From: Flavobacterium shii | GTDB lineage: Bacteria > Bacteroidota > Bacteroidia > Flavobacteriales > Flavobacteriaceae | Direction: 5' to 3' | Assembly (NCBI RefSeq): GCF_025847235.1 | Contig: NZ_JAOZEW010000018.1 | Coordinates: 62,001 to 126,000 of the forward strand | DNA: 64,000 nt | In this document: piece after piece, positions 36,380-44,464 of the stretch | How the letters are laid out: every line of letters starts with the position of its first letter | How positions within the stretch are numbered: position 1 is the stretch's first letter | Notes under the pieces: generated by a model | The model's input: only the letters and a program-made list of their open reading frames with translations | Databases searched by the model: none | What the model was told of the DNA's origin: nothing | Made by a program: the position numbers and the translations under genes

Positions 36380-37510
36380 TTACTTTTTACTAAAAATGGA
36401 TTTTATTTTACCCAAAAAACTAATTTCATCTTTCACCACAGGTTCTTCATGGATATAAAGCTCTATTTTCTCTCTCGGTGGTCCCAGTATTTTTTCTGGC
36501 TTAGGTAATAATGCATGTTGTTTCCTCGATATTGCTACATAATCAATAAAATCATCTTCTTCTTTGGTTTGGTAAGAATCAAATATTCTTTGACTTTCTT
36601 TTTTCTTAAAATCACTCCAAGGTCGGAATGAACTGGTTTCTGGAAAATGATATAATTCTAGCTGAATTTTTCGTTGCGTATTTTCATCTATTTTGGTTTC
36701 AAAAGTTCCTATAACCGAAAAAATACTTCGATCCTCGGCATATAGTTTATAATCTACATTCATAGTAGATTCTACCGGTTCCTCGTCTCCTCCGGCCAGT
36801 TTGTTTTTTGGAAAATCATAACCTGTCCTAATTTCTTCGAGAGTTCTTTCGTCTATAGCAATCCCATCGCCATTTATATTTATTTTATCATCGGTATCAT
36901 AATGCTCTGCTACAGTATGGACTACTCCGTATTTAATAAATTGGCTGCCAAATACTGGAGAATCCCAAATAAACTTACATCTTAATTTTTCGCCGTACGC
37001 TACATACAACGGTTTAAAATACAAGTGAAAAAACCAGTTTTGACTGATGGATTCTAGTAGCAAATCTTCATCTAATAAAACCGCATCTATCTTATCAATG
37101 ACCTTAAAGGCTATCTCCCCTGTATAATATTTGGAAAGTCCCTCTTTAATAGCTAGCCAACGTTTTCCTATAACGTCGCTGTTAAGTATTTCTTCTATCT
37201 CACCGTTCTTTTTTACTTTTATGCGAAGAGGATACATAGCCTGAGCAGCTTTATCTACAATCTGCTCCATCTTTGAATCCGGAGCCTTATTGTCTATAAA
37301 AATTTGCTTTCTATTAATTTCAAAAACACAATTATTAGCATATCGATCTTGCATGAAATTAATTTCCATCTCATAATGCATTTGCTTTTTTAGGATATCA
37401 TTCTCGAAATTTTCATACGTAAATCCATAAACTCTTTTTTGATTTGATGAACCAAAACTTAAGCTGAATCCCTTATCAAATGCTACTTTCTTTAAATCCA
37501 TACTAATCAT
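36380..37510 (-). CDS. Unknown 376-residue protein, first gene of the effector operon
   Basis: No signal peptide, membrane segment or named domain is recognised. It is a mixed alpha/beta, charged, presumably cytosolic protein; the C-terminus (FLGKIKSIFSKK) is a basic helix. The start could be 37510 (MISMDLKK) or 37501. It begins the operon that continues with the PAAR-like spike and lipase effector, the slot where type VI islands usually carry a chaperone or adaptor that loads the effector. That role is inferred from position only. A good promoter lies at 37631-37602, about 90 bp upstream. Confidence 0.65.
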   Translation of the reverse strand: MISMDLKKVAFDKGFSLSFGSSNQKRVYGFTYENFENDILKKQMHYEMEINFMQDRYANNCVFEINRKQIFIDNKAPDSKMEQIVDKAAQAMYPLRIKVKKNGEIEEILNSDVIGKRWLAIKEGLSKYYTGEIAFKVIDKIDAVLLDEDLLLESISQNWFFHLYFKPLYVAYGEKLRCKFIWDSPVFGSQFIKYGVVHTVAEHYDTDDKININGDGIAIDERTLEEIRTGYDFPKNKLAGGDEEPVESTMNVDYKLYAEDRSIFSVIGTFETKIDENTQRKIQLELYHFPETSSFRPWSDFKKKESQRIFDSYQTKEEDDFIDYVAISRKQHALLPKPEKILGPPREKIELYIHEEPVVKDEISFLGKIKSIFSKK

Positions 37511-37601
37511 TTAAATTTTTCATAGTCTCTTGAGCATGTCAATACTGTTTATACTATGGTTATCAAAGCAATAAAAAAAATAAAAATATTCTTCCAAAAC
37601 T

Positions 37602-37631
37602 CAAATATAAATTATTTTCTTACAAAAACAA
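37602..37631 (-). promoter_or_regulatory. Promoter of the effector/immunity operon
   Basis: On the minus strand TTG (37631-37629), a 19-nt spacer and TATATTTG (37609-37602) match the flavobacterial consensus exactly. The leader to the first gene would be about 85 nt. Confidence 0.65.
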
Positions 37632-37784
37632 TAGTGAAAAGACAAAAAATTTCCCAAAAAAATAAATTTAACAAGACGGTCTCTTGGTAAACCAAAAACA
37701 AACATTATCCGAAAATGGAATACAAAAGATAGGATTAAACGGAGTTTTTATTTTTTTAGCCTTAATGGTTCCGAGACATCGCGA

Positions 37785-37860
37785 GGTATCCTTTTATCGC
37801 AATCCCGAAACCACGGGAGTCATAAAAGATAAAGCGTACAGCAGGTCCCGACGCTTTAGG
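37785..37860. repeat. Palindromic dispersed repeat, copy related to 58149-58235
   Basis: The inner stem TATCCTTTTAT (37787-37797) pairs with ATAAAAGATA (37822-37831), enclosing a CCCG...CGGG mini-hairpin. Flanks GCGAGG and AAGCGTACAGCAGG resemble those of the repeat at 58149. I know similar elements as multi-copy intergenic repeats in Flavobacterium genomes. Confidence 0.55.
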
Positions 37861-37969
37861 AGCGCCTTATTGTAATGCTTAATTATTAATGGTTAATTAA
37901 CAACGAACAAAAAGCTAGTAATATAGAGATAAAGTGAAAGTAAATTTCACTACGAGAAAGAGTAATTTT

Positions 37970-40468
37970 TTAAATACCTAAATTAAGTACAAAACTCAAT
38001 TTAACGGCTATATTATCTTCAAATCTAGGTAATTGATTTGGCCCATAACGATAGAAACCACTTAAACCCAAACCACTAAAAATCTGATTGATCTCAAGTC
38101 CGGATTCAAAAAAACCTTTATTTAAGGTCTTATAATCAATCCCCACGTGTTGTTCTGGATTTTTCATATTTCCCCACGCCATACGCGAAACCAATACCAA
38201 TGATGGTCTTACTTTCTTGATGATTTTAAATCGGTTAAAACCATGCTTAACCTGAAAAATAGCATATTCACTAGAGAAAAATTCGTTAAAGTACATGGTT
38301 TCAAAACTGTTTCTTCCGGCAAATGTTATCCTCTGAATCATTGTTTCTTTGGTAATATTATTAGGAGAGGTATTATACAAATGTGTAATAGGCACGTCGC
38401 CCATTGCATATCCGGCTTGCAAGAGCAAACTTGTTTTTTGCCCGTTCAGAAACTTTTTCTCGTATTCGGTTTTAAAATCTATTTTGGAGAAATTAAAATC
38501 ATTTTGCATTACTTTAGGTAATGACTGCGTGAATTGTACAGTGAATTTCGGGAATCTTTTTTCGATTTCGATTCGTCCGTTTGGCGTTTGCATATAATCA
38601 CTAAATGGATTCCAAGCCAATGAAAGCATCGCCGTGGTCATAACATAACTGGTATACAATTTCCCATTTAAATTATAGGCATAATCAAATTGTGGTGCGA
38701 TAAAGGAACGCGAAAGCTCAAAAATACTTTCTGTCTTAGGCACAATGCGTGTACTTAAATAAGTTGTCCAGCTAACATAATTATAAAAAGTACTAATATT
38801 TATAGGTCTGGGATCATATAGTTTAAATACCCTTTTATCAATTGCAAAGACAGTACTTGCAATCTCTCGTACATCATTGGTATAGGATGCACCAACCCAA
38901 GTGTTGGAAAATCTCTCAACCCGGGTTCCTAAATCCAAATTATACTTAAAATTACCGTCTTTTGTACCATAACCTGTATAACCACCTATCTTATATTTTT
39001 TTGAAAAAAGTTCATTGGTAACTCCTCCTAATCCAAATCGAAATCCTTCGTAATTATTATAACTAAAAACTTTTCTTAGGTCTAGATCAACAACACTTAT
39101 AGGCAGGTAACCATTAATGATTTTTCGCCCAAACCTGATTCTGCTTTCAACCCTTTTCTTTAAAGAAATACTATCCAATAGCATATAGGTTTTTTGAGAC
39201 CGTATATCCAGACTATCTTTTCGATATTTATTCCAGAAACTTTCAGGTTTTTTTATAGCATCATCCTTGATCTCGATGTAGAGAGATGGATTTTTTATTT
39301 CTATAGGAGTATTATAGTGAACATCAAAATTGTTACTCTCGGACATTAAATAGGTATAATCCGAAGCTCCTTTTTTCCTATGATTATCTTCTTGCTCGGC
39401 ATCACCATCAAACTGAATCGTTCCACCAAGAATTTTAATATCATCATCATTTTTCCCTTTCACAATTTTGAAAATTGTACTGCTTGGAAACCATATTTTC
39501 TCCTCGGGAATGTAATCAAACTCATGAGTTCCGCTAATATCAAGTACGCCTTTTATACGCATTACAGCTTTTGCAATAGCATAATTATCCAGATCTATAT
39601 AAAGAACGCCTTCCAACCCTAATTCGGTTTTCTTCATTCGGTTTTTGAAATAAATCATGTAGGTTTCCCTACCTTTTATTAAAACCGTATCCAGTAATTT
39701 GTAGTTGTAATCCTTTAAAGCATCTTTGGCAATCGGGCTATTATATTTAGTTTCAAAAAGCTCATAATTGGAATCATATATAGAAATCGATTGCAAATTA
39801 AATGCAATAATTTCATAAATAGGCTGCTTGAAACCTGCCATCTTTGTCCCCAGGATCGTTTCTTTTAGTTTTTTATTACCGAATTGATATTGGGATACTT
39901 TTTCGGTTTGAAACAAATGCTGTTTATTGGCAATTTCTTTAAACTTATAATTAGCCGAATCTATCTTAATAAATCTCCTGCCTATGGATTCTTCCACAAA
40001 AATAGAATCTAGCCTAGAGTTTATAGAATCGGGATTGGCAGTTACAATTAATTTATTATAGGTTTTATACTCAAAATTATCAAACTTCTTTTGTGGATTA
40101 TTCTTGTTCTTATTCTCAATTACCTTTTTTATAATTGCAAGAGCAGGATTTTCGTTTGAGACAACAACTTCTTTTAAAACATCTGTAGATTCTACAAGAG
40201 CAATTTTATAGAACTTTTTGCTGCTTGATGTATAAATCGTAGCAGAAATGTAACCTATATAGGAAACTGTGAAGCTCTCAATACTAGAAGTTGATTGGAG
40301 CGTGAATTTGCCATCTACATCTGTGATGGTATTCATACCATCATCGGTAGTTATTGTTGCAAAGGGAAGTGGTTTATTGGTAGCATTTTCCGTTACAATT
40401 CCGTTTATATGAAATTGCGCTTGTATAGACAGCGTGAAAAATAATGTCAAGAAACACAATAACTTCAT
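37970..40468 (-). CDS. DUF5686 outer-membrane protein with carboxypeptidase-like regulatory domain
   Basis: An 832-residue protein. The start at ATG 40468 gives a signal peptide (MKLLCFLTLFFTLSIQAQ); 13 extra upstream codons are excluded. An N-terminal carboxypeptidase-like beta-sandwich follows (HINGIVTENATNKPLPFATI, about 20-100), then the DUF5686 region (NKNNPQKKFDNFEYKTYNKL onward) and a C-terminal stretch of amphipathic strands consistent with a barrel. The family is typical of Bacteroidota and lies in the outer membrane; its role is unknown. It follows the frr terminator on the same strand and stands alone. Confidence 0.88.
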   Translation of the reverse strand: MKLLCFLTLFFTLSIQAQFHINGIVTENATNKPLPFATITTDDGMNTITDVDGKFTLQSTSSIESFTVSYIGYISATIYTSSSKKFYKIALVESTDVLKEVVVSNENPALAIIKKVIENKNKNNPQKKFDNFEYKTYNKLIVTANPDSINSRLDSIFVEESIGRRFIKIDSANYKFKEIANKQHLFQTEKVSQYQFGNKKLKETILGTKMAGFKQPIYEIIAFNLQSISIYDSNYELFETKYNSPIAKDALKDYNYKLLDTVLIKGRETYMIYFKNRMKKTELGLEGVLYIDLDNYAIAKAVMRIKGVLDISGTHEFDYIPEEKIWFPSSTIFKIVKGKNDDDIKILGGTIQFDGDAEQEDNHRKKGASDYTYLMSESNNFDVHYNTPIEIKNPSLYIEIKDDAIKKPESFWNKYRKDSLDIRSQKTYMLLDSISLKKRVESRIRFGRKIINGYLPISVVDLDLRKVFSYNNYEGFRFGLGGVTNELFSKKYKIGGYTGYGTKDGNFKYNLDLGTRVERFSNTWVGASYTNDVREIASTVFAIDKRVFKLYDPRPINISTFYNYVSWTTYLSTRIVPKTESIFELSRSFIAPQFDYAYNLNGKLYTSYVMTTAMLSLAWNPFSDYMQTPNGRIEIEKRFPKFTVQFTQSLPKVMQNDFNFSKIDFKTEYEKKFLNGQKTSLLLQAGYAMGDVPITHLYNTSPNNITKETMIQRITFAGRNSFETMYFNEFFSSEYAIFQVKHGFNRFKIIKKVRPSLVLVSRMAWGNMKNPEQHVGIDYKTLNKGFFESGLEINQIFSGLGLSGFYRYGPNQLPRFEDNIAVKLSFVLNLGI

Positions 40469-40516
40469 ACAGAAAACAATATTATAAATTAGGCTTTGGT
40501 ATGACAAAAGTAAGAA

Positions 40517-40556
40517 TAAAAAAATCCGTCTCGTATAAAATTAACAAGACGGATTT
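40517..40556 (-). terminator. Terminator after frr
   Basis: The stem AAATCCGTCT (40522-40531) / AGACGGATTT (40547-40556) is followed on the minus strand by a T7 run, 20 bp after the frr stop codon. Confidence 0.85.
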
Positions 40557-40575
40557 CTTTATTGTTATAAAAATA

Positions 40576-41139
40576 TTAAACCTTCATGATCTCAGCCTCT
40601 TTATTAGCTAATAATTCATCAATCAATTTAATATATTTGTTAGTCAAGTTTTGCACTTCTTCTTCTGCACTTTTACAAGCATCTTCTGAAGTTCCCTCTT
40701 TTTCTAATTTTTTAATATCTGTGTTAGCGTCTTTACGAACGTTTCTTACACCGATTTTAGCATCTTCTGCTTCCGATTTTGCTTGTTTTGCCAAATCTCT
40801 ACGACGTTCCTCTGTTAATGGCGGAACGCTTATAATAATTACGTCACCATTATTCATTGGGTTAAAACCAATGTTGGCTACCATAATTGCTTTTTCAATT
40901 ACTTGCAACATATTTTTCTCAAAAGGCTGTAAAGTAATTGTTCTGGCATCCGGAACACTAATTTTTGCTACTTGCGAAAGCGGTGTTGCCGAACCATAAT
41001 AATCTACAAAAACACTTCCCAACATTGCTGGAGATGCTTTTCCTGCACGAATATTTAGAAATTCTTTTTCTAAATGCGCAATAGAATTTGCCATTGATTC
41101 TTGAGTACTATCTAAGATAAATTCGATTTCTTCAGTCAT
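40576..41139 (-). CDS. frr: Ribosome recycling factor
   Basis: A 187-residue protein, the usual size for RRF, which splits the post-termination ribosome together with EF-G. The conserved blocks are HLEKEFLNIRAGKASPAML (residues 23-41), VDYYGSATPLSQVAKISVPD, NDIGFNP-like ANIGFNPMNNGD, PPLTEERRRDLAKQAK and VRNVRKDAN. It is downstream of pyrH on the same strand, the common bacterial order, with a 166-bp spacer filled by short AT-rich TTAGA-type repeats, so it may have its own promoter. Confidence 0.97.
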   Translation of the reverse strand: MTEEIEFILDSTQESMANSIAHLEKEFLNIRAGKASPAMLGSVFVDYYGSATPLSQVAKISVPDARTITLQPFEKNMLQVIEKAIMVANIGFNPMNNGDVIIISVPPLTEERRRDLAKQAKSEAEDAKIGVRNVRKDANTDIKKLEKEGTSEDACKSAEEEVQNLTNKYIKLIDELLANKEAEIMKV

Positions 41140-41305
41140 ATTTTTTTAGATTTTTAGATTTTTAGACGATTCGCTTTTTAGATTTCTAAAAAATGATTCG
41201 CTTAATTTACTAACTAATATAATTTTATTTTTTTTATGATTACTCTATAAAGATTATGAAAATTTAGAAAAATCTAATGATCTAAATTCTAACAATCTAT
41301 GTAGT
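41140..41305. repeat. Degenerate TTAGA-type short repeats between pyrH and frr
   Basis: The spacer is built from near-repeats of TTTTTAGA and TTAGATTTC/GATTCGCTT and, nearer pyrH, of AATCTA-type words. The same style of low-complexity DNA occurs at 45262-45360 and 59779-59915. No gene is visible. Confidence 0.5.
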
Positions 41306-42013
41306 CTAGATATTTACTACAGTTCCTATATTCTCGCCTTCACAAATTTTCAATAAATTTCCGATTTTGTTCATATCAAAAACTACAATTGGTAATTTAT
41401 TTTCCTGACTTAACGTAAAAGCTGTTGTATCCATTACGTTTAATCCTTTTTTAAGCACATCCTCAAAAGAGATAAAATCAAACTTCACAGCTGCTGCATT
41501 CTTCTCTGGATCTGAGTCGTAAACACCATCTACACGAGTCCCTTTTAAGATAACATCAGCGTTAATTTCGATTCCTCTTAAAACAGCTGCAGTATCTGTT
41601 GTAAAGTAAGGATTTCCTGTACCTGCACCAAAAATTACAATTCTGTTCTTCTCAAGGTGGCGTACTGCTCTTCTCTTGATATAAGGTTCTGCAATAGACT
41701 CAATTTTTAAAGCTGTTTGTAAACGTGTAAGCATTCCTTTATTTTCCAAAGCGCCTTGCAATGCCATCCCATTAATTACGGTAGCTAGCATTCCCATATA
41801 ATCCCCTTGAACTCTATCCATTCCTGAACTTACCCCAGAAACTCCTCTAAAAATATTTCCTCCTCCAATTACAATGGCTATTTCTACTCCCTTTGCATGA
41901 ATTTGCTTAATTTCTTCGGCATATTCGTCCAATCTTTTTGGGTCAATTCCGTATTGTAAATCTCCCATTAAAGCTTCTCCACTTAATTTAAGAAGAATTC
42001 TTTTGTATTTCAT
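41306..42013 (-). CDS. pyrH: UMP kinase
   Basis: A 235-residue hexameric kinase that phosphorylates UMP to UDP. The amino-acid-kinase blocks are KRILLKLSGEAL (residues 3-14), IVIGGGNIFRG, the UMP-binding MDRVQGDYMGMLATVINGMA, GTGNPYFTTDTAA and KGTRVDGVYDSDPEKN. Length and order are standard. A TATATTTG -7 element sits at 42043-42036, about 23 bp before the ATG. Upstream of frr on the same strand. Confidence 0.97.
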   Translation of the reverse strand: MKYKRILLKLSGEALMGDLQYGIDPKRLDEYAEEIKQIHAKGVEIAIVIGGGNIFRGVSGVSSGMDRVQGDYMGMLATVINGMALQGALENKGMLTRLQTALKIESIAEPYIKRRAVRHLEKNRIVIFGAGTGNPYFTTDTAAVLRGIEINADVILKGTRVDGVYDSDPEKNAAAVKFDFISFEDVLKKGLNVMDTTAFTLSQENKLPIVVFDMNKIGNLLKICEGENIGTVVNI

Positions 42014-42209
42014 TTCTATGTTGCGTTGGTTTGTGCAAATATAGACATATTCTCATTTTTAAAAATAGTGTTTTAAAAAAATTAATTTATCTTCTCTTTT
42101 TAGCTTAAAAAGTACAATTTCCATGATTTATTTAGCACTCAACATGACAAAAATCAGCATCCTTTTCTTTTAAAGCTGTAAATTTGTATTTCATAAAAAA
42201 AGGAAATAC

Positions 42210-42818
42210 ATGCAGAAAAGTATCACCAATGCCTTGACCAACAGTTATTCATACCACGAATACCGAAAACTTGTTTCTGATTTATTAGCACAAGGAAAAT
42301 CGACAGGCGCAGAACAATCCGAAGACTTAACTCATTATAGTAGCCTGAATGAAACTCGAATGAATCGGCTGGAAAAGACAATAAAAATTACCGAAGAAAC
42401 AATTTCAAAGCTGCAAAACATTCGTGAAGACTATATTTGGCTTGTTATTTCTGAAGGATGGTGCGGTGATGCAGCACAATTATTGCCTATTATTTATAAA
42501 ATGGCTACAGAATCCAAAGACAAAATTGAACTTAAAATTGTGCTTCGTGATGAGAATCCAGATTTAATGAATTTGTTTTTAACAAATGGAGGAAAAGCCA
42601 TTCCGAAACTTATTATAATCCATAAAGAAAAGCTCGAAGTTATTGCCGATTGGGGACCTCGCCCAAAAGGAGCAACCGATTTGGTAAACAACTACAAAAA
42701 AGAATTTGGGGCTTTTGATGAAACTATCAAAACCAATTTACAATTGTGGTATTTACATGATAAAGGAGTTTCTACACAGGATGAAATTATCGAAATCATG
42801 AAAAAACAAGAAGCATAA
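42210..42818 (+). CDS. Thioredoxin-fold family protein with a single active-site cysteine
   Basis: A 202-residue cytosolic protein of the thioredoxin_9-like family found in Bacteroidota. The active-site region reads SEGWCGDAAQLLP, with one Cys rather than CxxC, followed by the IELKIVLRDENPDLM strand and the cis-Pro segment AIPKLIII. The single Cys argues for peroxidase-, glutathione- or bacillithiol-type chemistry, or a non-redox role, rather than disulfide reduction. TAAATTTG at 42179-42186 is a good -7 box 24 bp before the ATG. The gene stands alone, divergent from pyrH. Confidence 0.85.
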   Translation: MQKSITNALTNSYSYHEYRKLVSDLLAQGKSTGAEQSEDLTHYSSLNETRMNRLEKTIKITEETISKLQNIREDYIWLVISEGWCGDAAQLLPIIYKMATESKDKIELKIVLRDENPDLMNLFLTNGGKAIPKLIIIHKEKLEVIADWGPRPKGATDLVNNYKKEFGAFDETIKTNLQLWYLHDKGVSTQDEIIEIMKKQEA

Positions 42819-43024
42819 CCGATTGTATTTTTAACTATAAATTTAAAAAAACTACAGAATACAAACTAACATATTGAAAACAAGGAATATACAGCTGAAA
42901 AATATTTATTTTTAATTTATTTTTTGTAACTTGCTGCTATAATCCCAATTTCTATCATTTACTTTTTGACTTGCTCTTTTTATTGGTGTTCACTTAATGT
43001 TTAACAATTTAAAAATGCACTATT

Positions 43025-43102
43025 ATGAAAAAGTTATTCAACAGGTTTTACGATTTTTTTTCAAAATTCTTGTTCGGAGGGAAAAATGTTCCGCATTATT
43101 AA
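43025..43102 (+). CDS. Possible 25-residue peptide
   Basis: ATG to TAA encodes MKKLFNRFYDFFSKFLFGGK followed by NVPHY. The first 19 residues form an amphipathic helix pattern (Phe/Leu on one face, Lys/Arg/Asp on the other), so the peptide could lie on a membrane. A hairpin terminator begins 46 bp after the stop, implying a dedicated short transcript. The codon pattern is protein-like but the frame is too short to prove by eye. It could be a regulatory peptide, a membrane-associated small protein, or chance. Confidence 0.4.
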   Translation: MKKLFNRFYDFFSKFLFGGKNVPHY

Positions 43103-43148
43103 TTCCAAAAGACAAGATATGGAATAACAATACTTTAAATTTATGACC

Positions 43149-43187
43149 AGCACATTACTAATATTTTATTTGTAGTGTGCTTTTTTA
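43149..43187 (+). terminator. Terminator after the micro-ORF
   Basis: The stem AGCACATTAC (43149-43158) / GTAGTGTGCT (43172-43181, one G-U pair) is followed by a T6 run. Confidence 0.75.
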
Positions 43188-43231
43188 TTTTTATAAAATG
43201 ATTATTTAAGAGTTTGAAATTCTATATCAAC

Positions 43232-43570
43232 TTAATCAATAGTAATTTTTCTAATTTTTCCAGTAGTCTTAGGAGAACGACTTCCATTAAAAACTCTTAA
43301 AACTTCAATTCTATTAGGTCTTATACGATAAATAATTAAATAAGAACCTAAGATAATATTTCGATATTTCTTGGTTTTAGTTTTAAGATGATGGCATTCT
43401 GGATGAATTAAGTAATCTTTAGATAAATTACCTAAATAAGAATATATTTCTTCAATAAAATAATCTGCATGTTTTAAACCGAAAGTTTCGGTTCCATATT
43501 CACGAATTGAAGGAAGATCAACAAAATCAAAAAGTGCTGAAGTAACTACTTCTTACTTTGGGATTTCCAT
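43232..43570 (-). pseudogene. ParE/RelE-type toxin gene with a stop at codon 6
   Basis: From ATG 43570, overlapping the antitoxin end by 25 bp as type II toxins often do, the frame reads MEIPK, TAA (43555-43553), then EVVTSALFDF and onward for 106 codons. The downstream part is a clear RelE/ParE fold: DLPSIREYGTETFG, ADYFIEEIYSYL, KTKKYRNIILGSYLIIYRI, IEVLRVFNGSR. No ATG, GTG or TTG exists between the stop and the conserved core, so no normal start can rescue it. The toxin is therefore probably inactive unless the stop is read through or a rare start is used. Confidence 0.7.
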
Positions 43571-43710
43571 TCTTGAAAATGTTTTTTAGACTCTTCTAAT
43601 GAATAAAAAGCTCCGCCTTCTGCTTCTTTAATCATTGAAGCAAATTTTTTTTGAGACATTGGTTTACCAGGTATCGCAAGATTATCGGAATTATTTTTCT
43701 TGATTTTCAT
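43546..43710 (-). CDS. Antitoxin of a ParE/RelE-type pair
   Basis: A 54-residue protein from ATG 43710 to TAG 43546. The sequence has a basic N-terminus (MKIKKNNSD), then IPGKPMSQKKFASMIKEAEG, GAFYSLEESKKHF and EWKSQSKK, resembling the short DNA-binding/neutralising antitoxins found before ParE toxins in Bacteroidota. It is intact, while the toxin gene that overlaps its last 25 bp carries an early stop. The 3' end overlap and order (antitoxin first) are standard for a type II system. It was too short for ordinary gene finding thresholds, but the paired toxin frame supports it. Confidence 0.65.
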   Translation of the reverse strand: MKIKKNNSDNLAIPGKPMSQKKFASMIKEAEGGAFYSLEESKKHFQEWKSQSKK

Positions 43711-43759
43711 AATAGTAAAGTTAACTAAAAAATTTAAAACAAATTTCTTTTGAAATAGT

Positions 43760-44464
43760 TTATTCTTTGTTCAACTCCAAAGAAGCTTCAAATAAAGCAA
43801 CATCTGTTGCATTTTTCACATCGTAGTCGCCTATTTTAGTTCTTCTTAAAGCAGTTAAATGCGATCCGGAATTCATTGCTTTTCCAAAATCAAAGGCTAG
43901 TGAGCGAATATAAGTTCCTTTACTGCAAACCACTCTAAAATCGATCTCAGGAAGCGCAATTCTTGTAATTTCAAATTCGTGAATTGTAGTTTTTCGGCTT
44001 GCGATCTCGATAGTTTCTCCTGCTCGTGCATGTTCATATAAACGAACACCATCTTTTTTTATAGCTGAATAAATAGGCGGTTTTTGATCTATTTCGCCCA
44101 AAAACTGTTTTACTGTTTCATGAATAAGCACCTCATCGATATGTTCTGTTGGAAAAGTTTGATCGATTTCGGTTTCTAAATCATACGAAGGAGTAGTAGC
44201 ACCTATAAAAAAAGTTCCCGTATATTCTTTGGCCTGACCTTGTAATTCGGTAATTCTTTTGGTAAATTTTCCTGTACAAACAAGCAACAATCCTGTTGCT
44301 AAAGGATCTAACGTTCCTGCATGCCCAATTTTAAATTTCTTAGGAAGTCCAAGCTTATTTATAAGTGCATATTTAAGTTTATTCACTGCCTGAAAAGAAC
44401 TCCAGTGTAAAGGTTTATCTATCAATAAAACTTGTCCGTTTAAAAAATCTTCGGGAGTAATCAT
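43760..44464 (-). CDS. truB: tRNA pseudouridine-55 synthase
   Basis: A 234-residue enzyme that makes pseudouridine 55 in the T loop of tRNAs. The N-terminal motif LLIDKPLHWSSFQAVNKL and the catalytic block KIGHAGTLDPLATG with Asp 53 are present, followed by YTGTFFIGATTPSYDLE, GEIDQKPPIYSAIKKDG and CSKGTYIRSLAFDFG. It lacks a long C-terminal PUA extension, as in many Bacteroidota. Its ATG overlaps the uppP stop (TAATG), so it is translated with uppP in the conserved ftsX-DUF3098-uppP-truB cluster. Confidence 0.96.
   Translation of the reverse strand: MITPEDFLNGQVLLIDKPLHWSSFQAVNKLKYALINKLGLPKKFKIGHAGTLDPLATGLLLVCTGKFTKRITELQGQAKEYTGTFFIGATTPSYDLETEIDQTFPTEHIDEVLIHETVKQFLGEIDQKPPIYSAIKKDGVRLYEHARAGETIEIASRKTTIHEFEITRIALPEIDFRVVCSKGTYIRSLAFDFGKAMNSGSHLTALRRTKIGDYDVKNATDVALFEASLELNKE

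Larger units (their letters stand above)
37511..37969. other. Intergenic region upstream of the effector operon
   Basis: It contains the operon promoter (37631-37602) and a dispersed-type palindromic repeat (about 37785-37860). A 63-codon plus-strand frame (37684-37875) runs through the repeat and has no protein-like features. The last 100 bp before the DUF5686 gene end is AT-rich with nothing recognisable. Confidence 0.6.
42819..43231. other. Intergenic region with a micro-ORF transcription unit
   Basis: AT-rich DNA between the thioredoxin-like gene and the convergent toxin remnant. It holds the 25-codon frame at 43025-43102 and a terminator at 43149-43187. I see no tRNA-like cloverleaf or convincing promoter. 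Confidence 0.5.

Noticed and set aside
37684..37875. A 63-codon plus-strand frame before the effector operon
   Set aside because: It runs through a dispersed palindromic repeat, is rich in Arg and Lys without protein-like patterning and has no promoter or neighbour that supports it.
42819..43024. A possible tRNA or small RNA in the gap
   Set aside because: No cloverleaf, T-loop signature or consensus promoter could be found.
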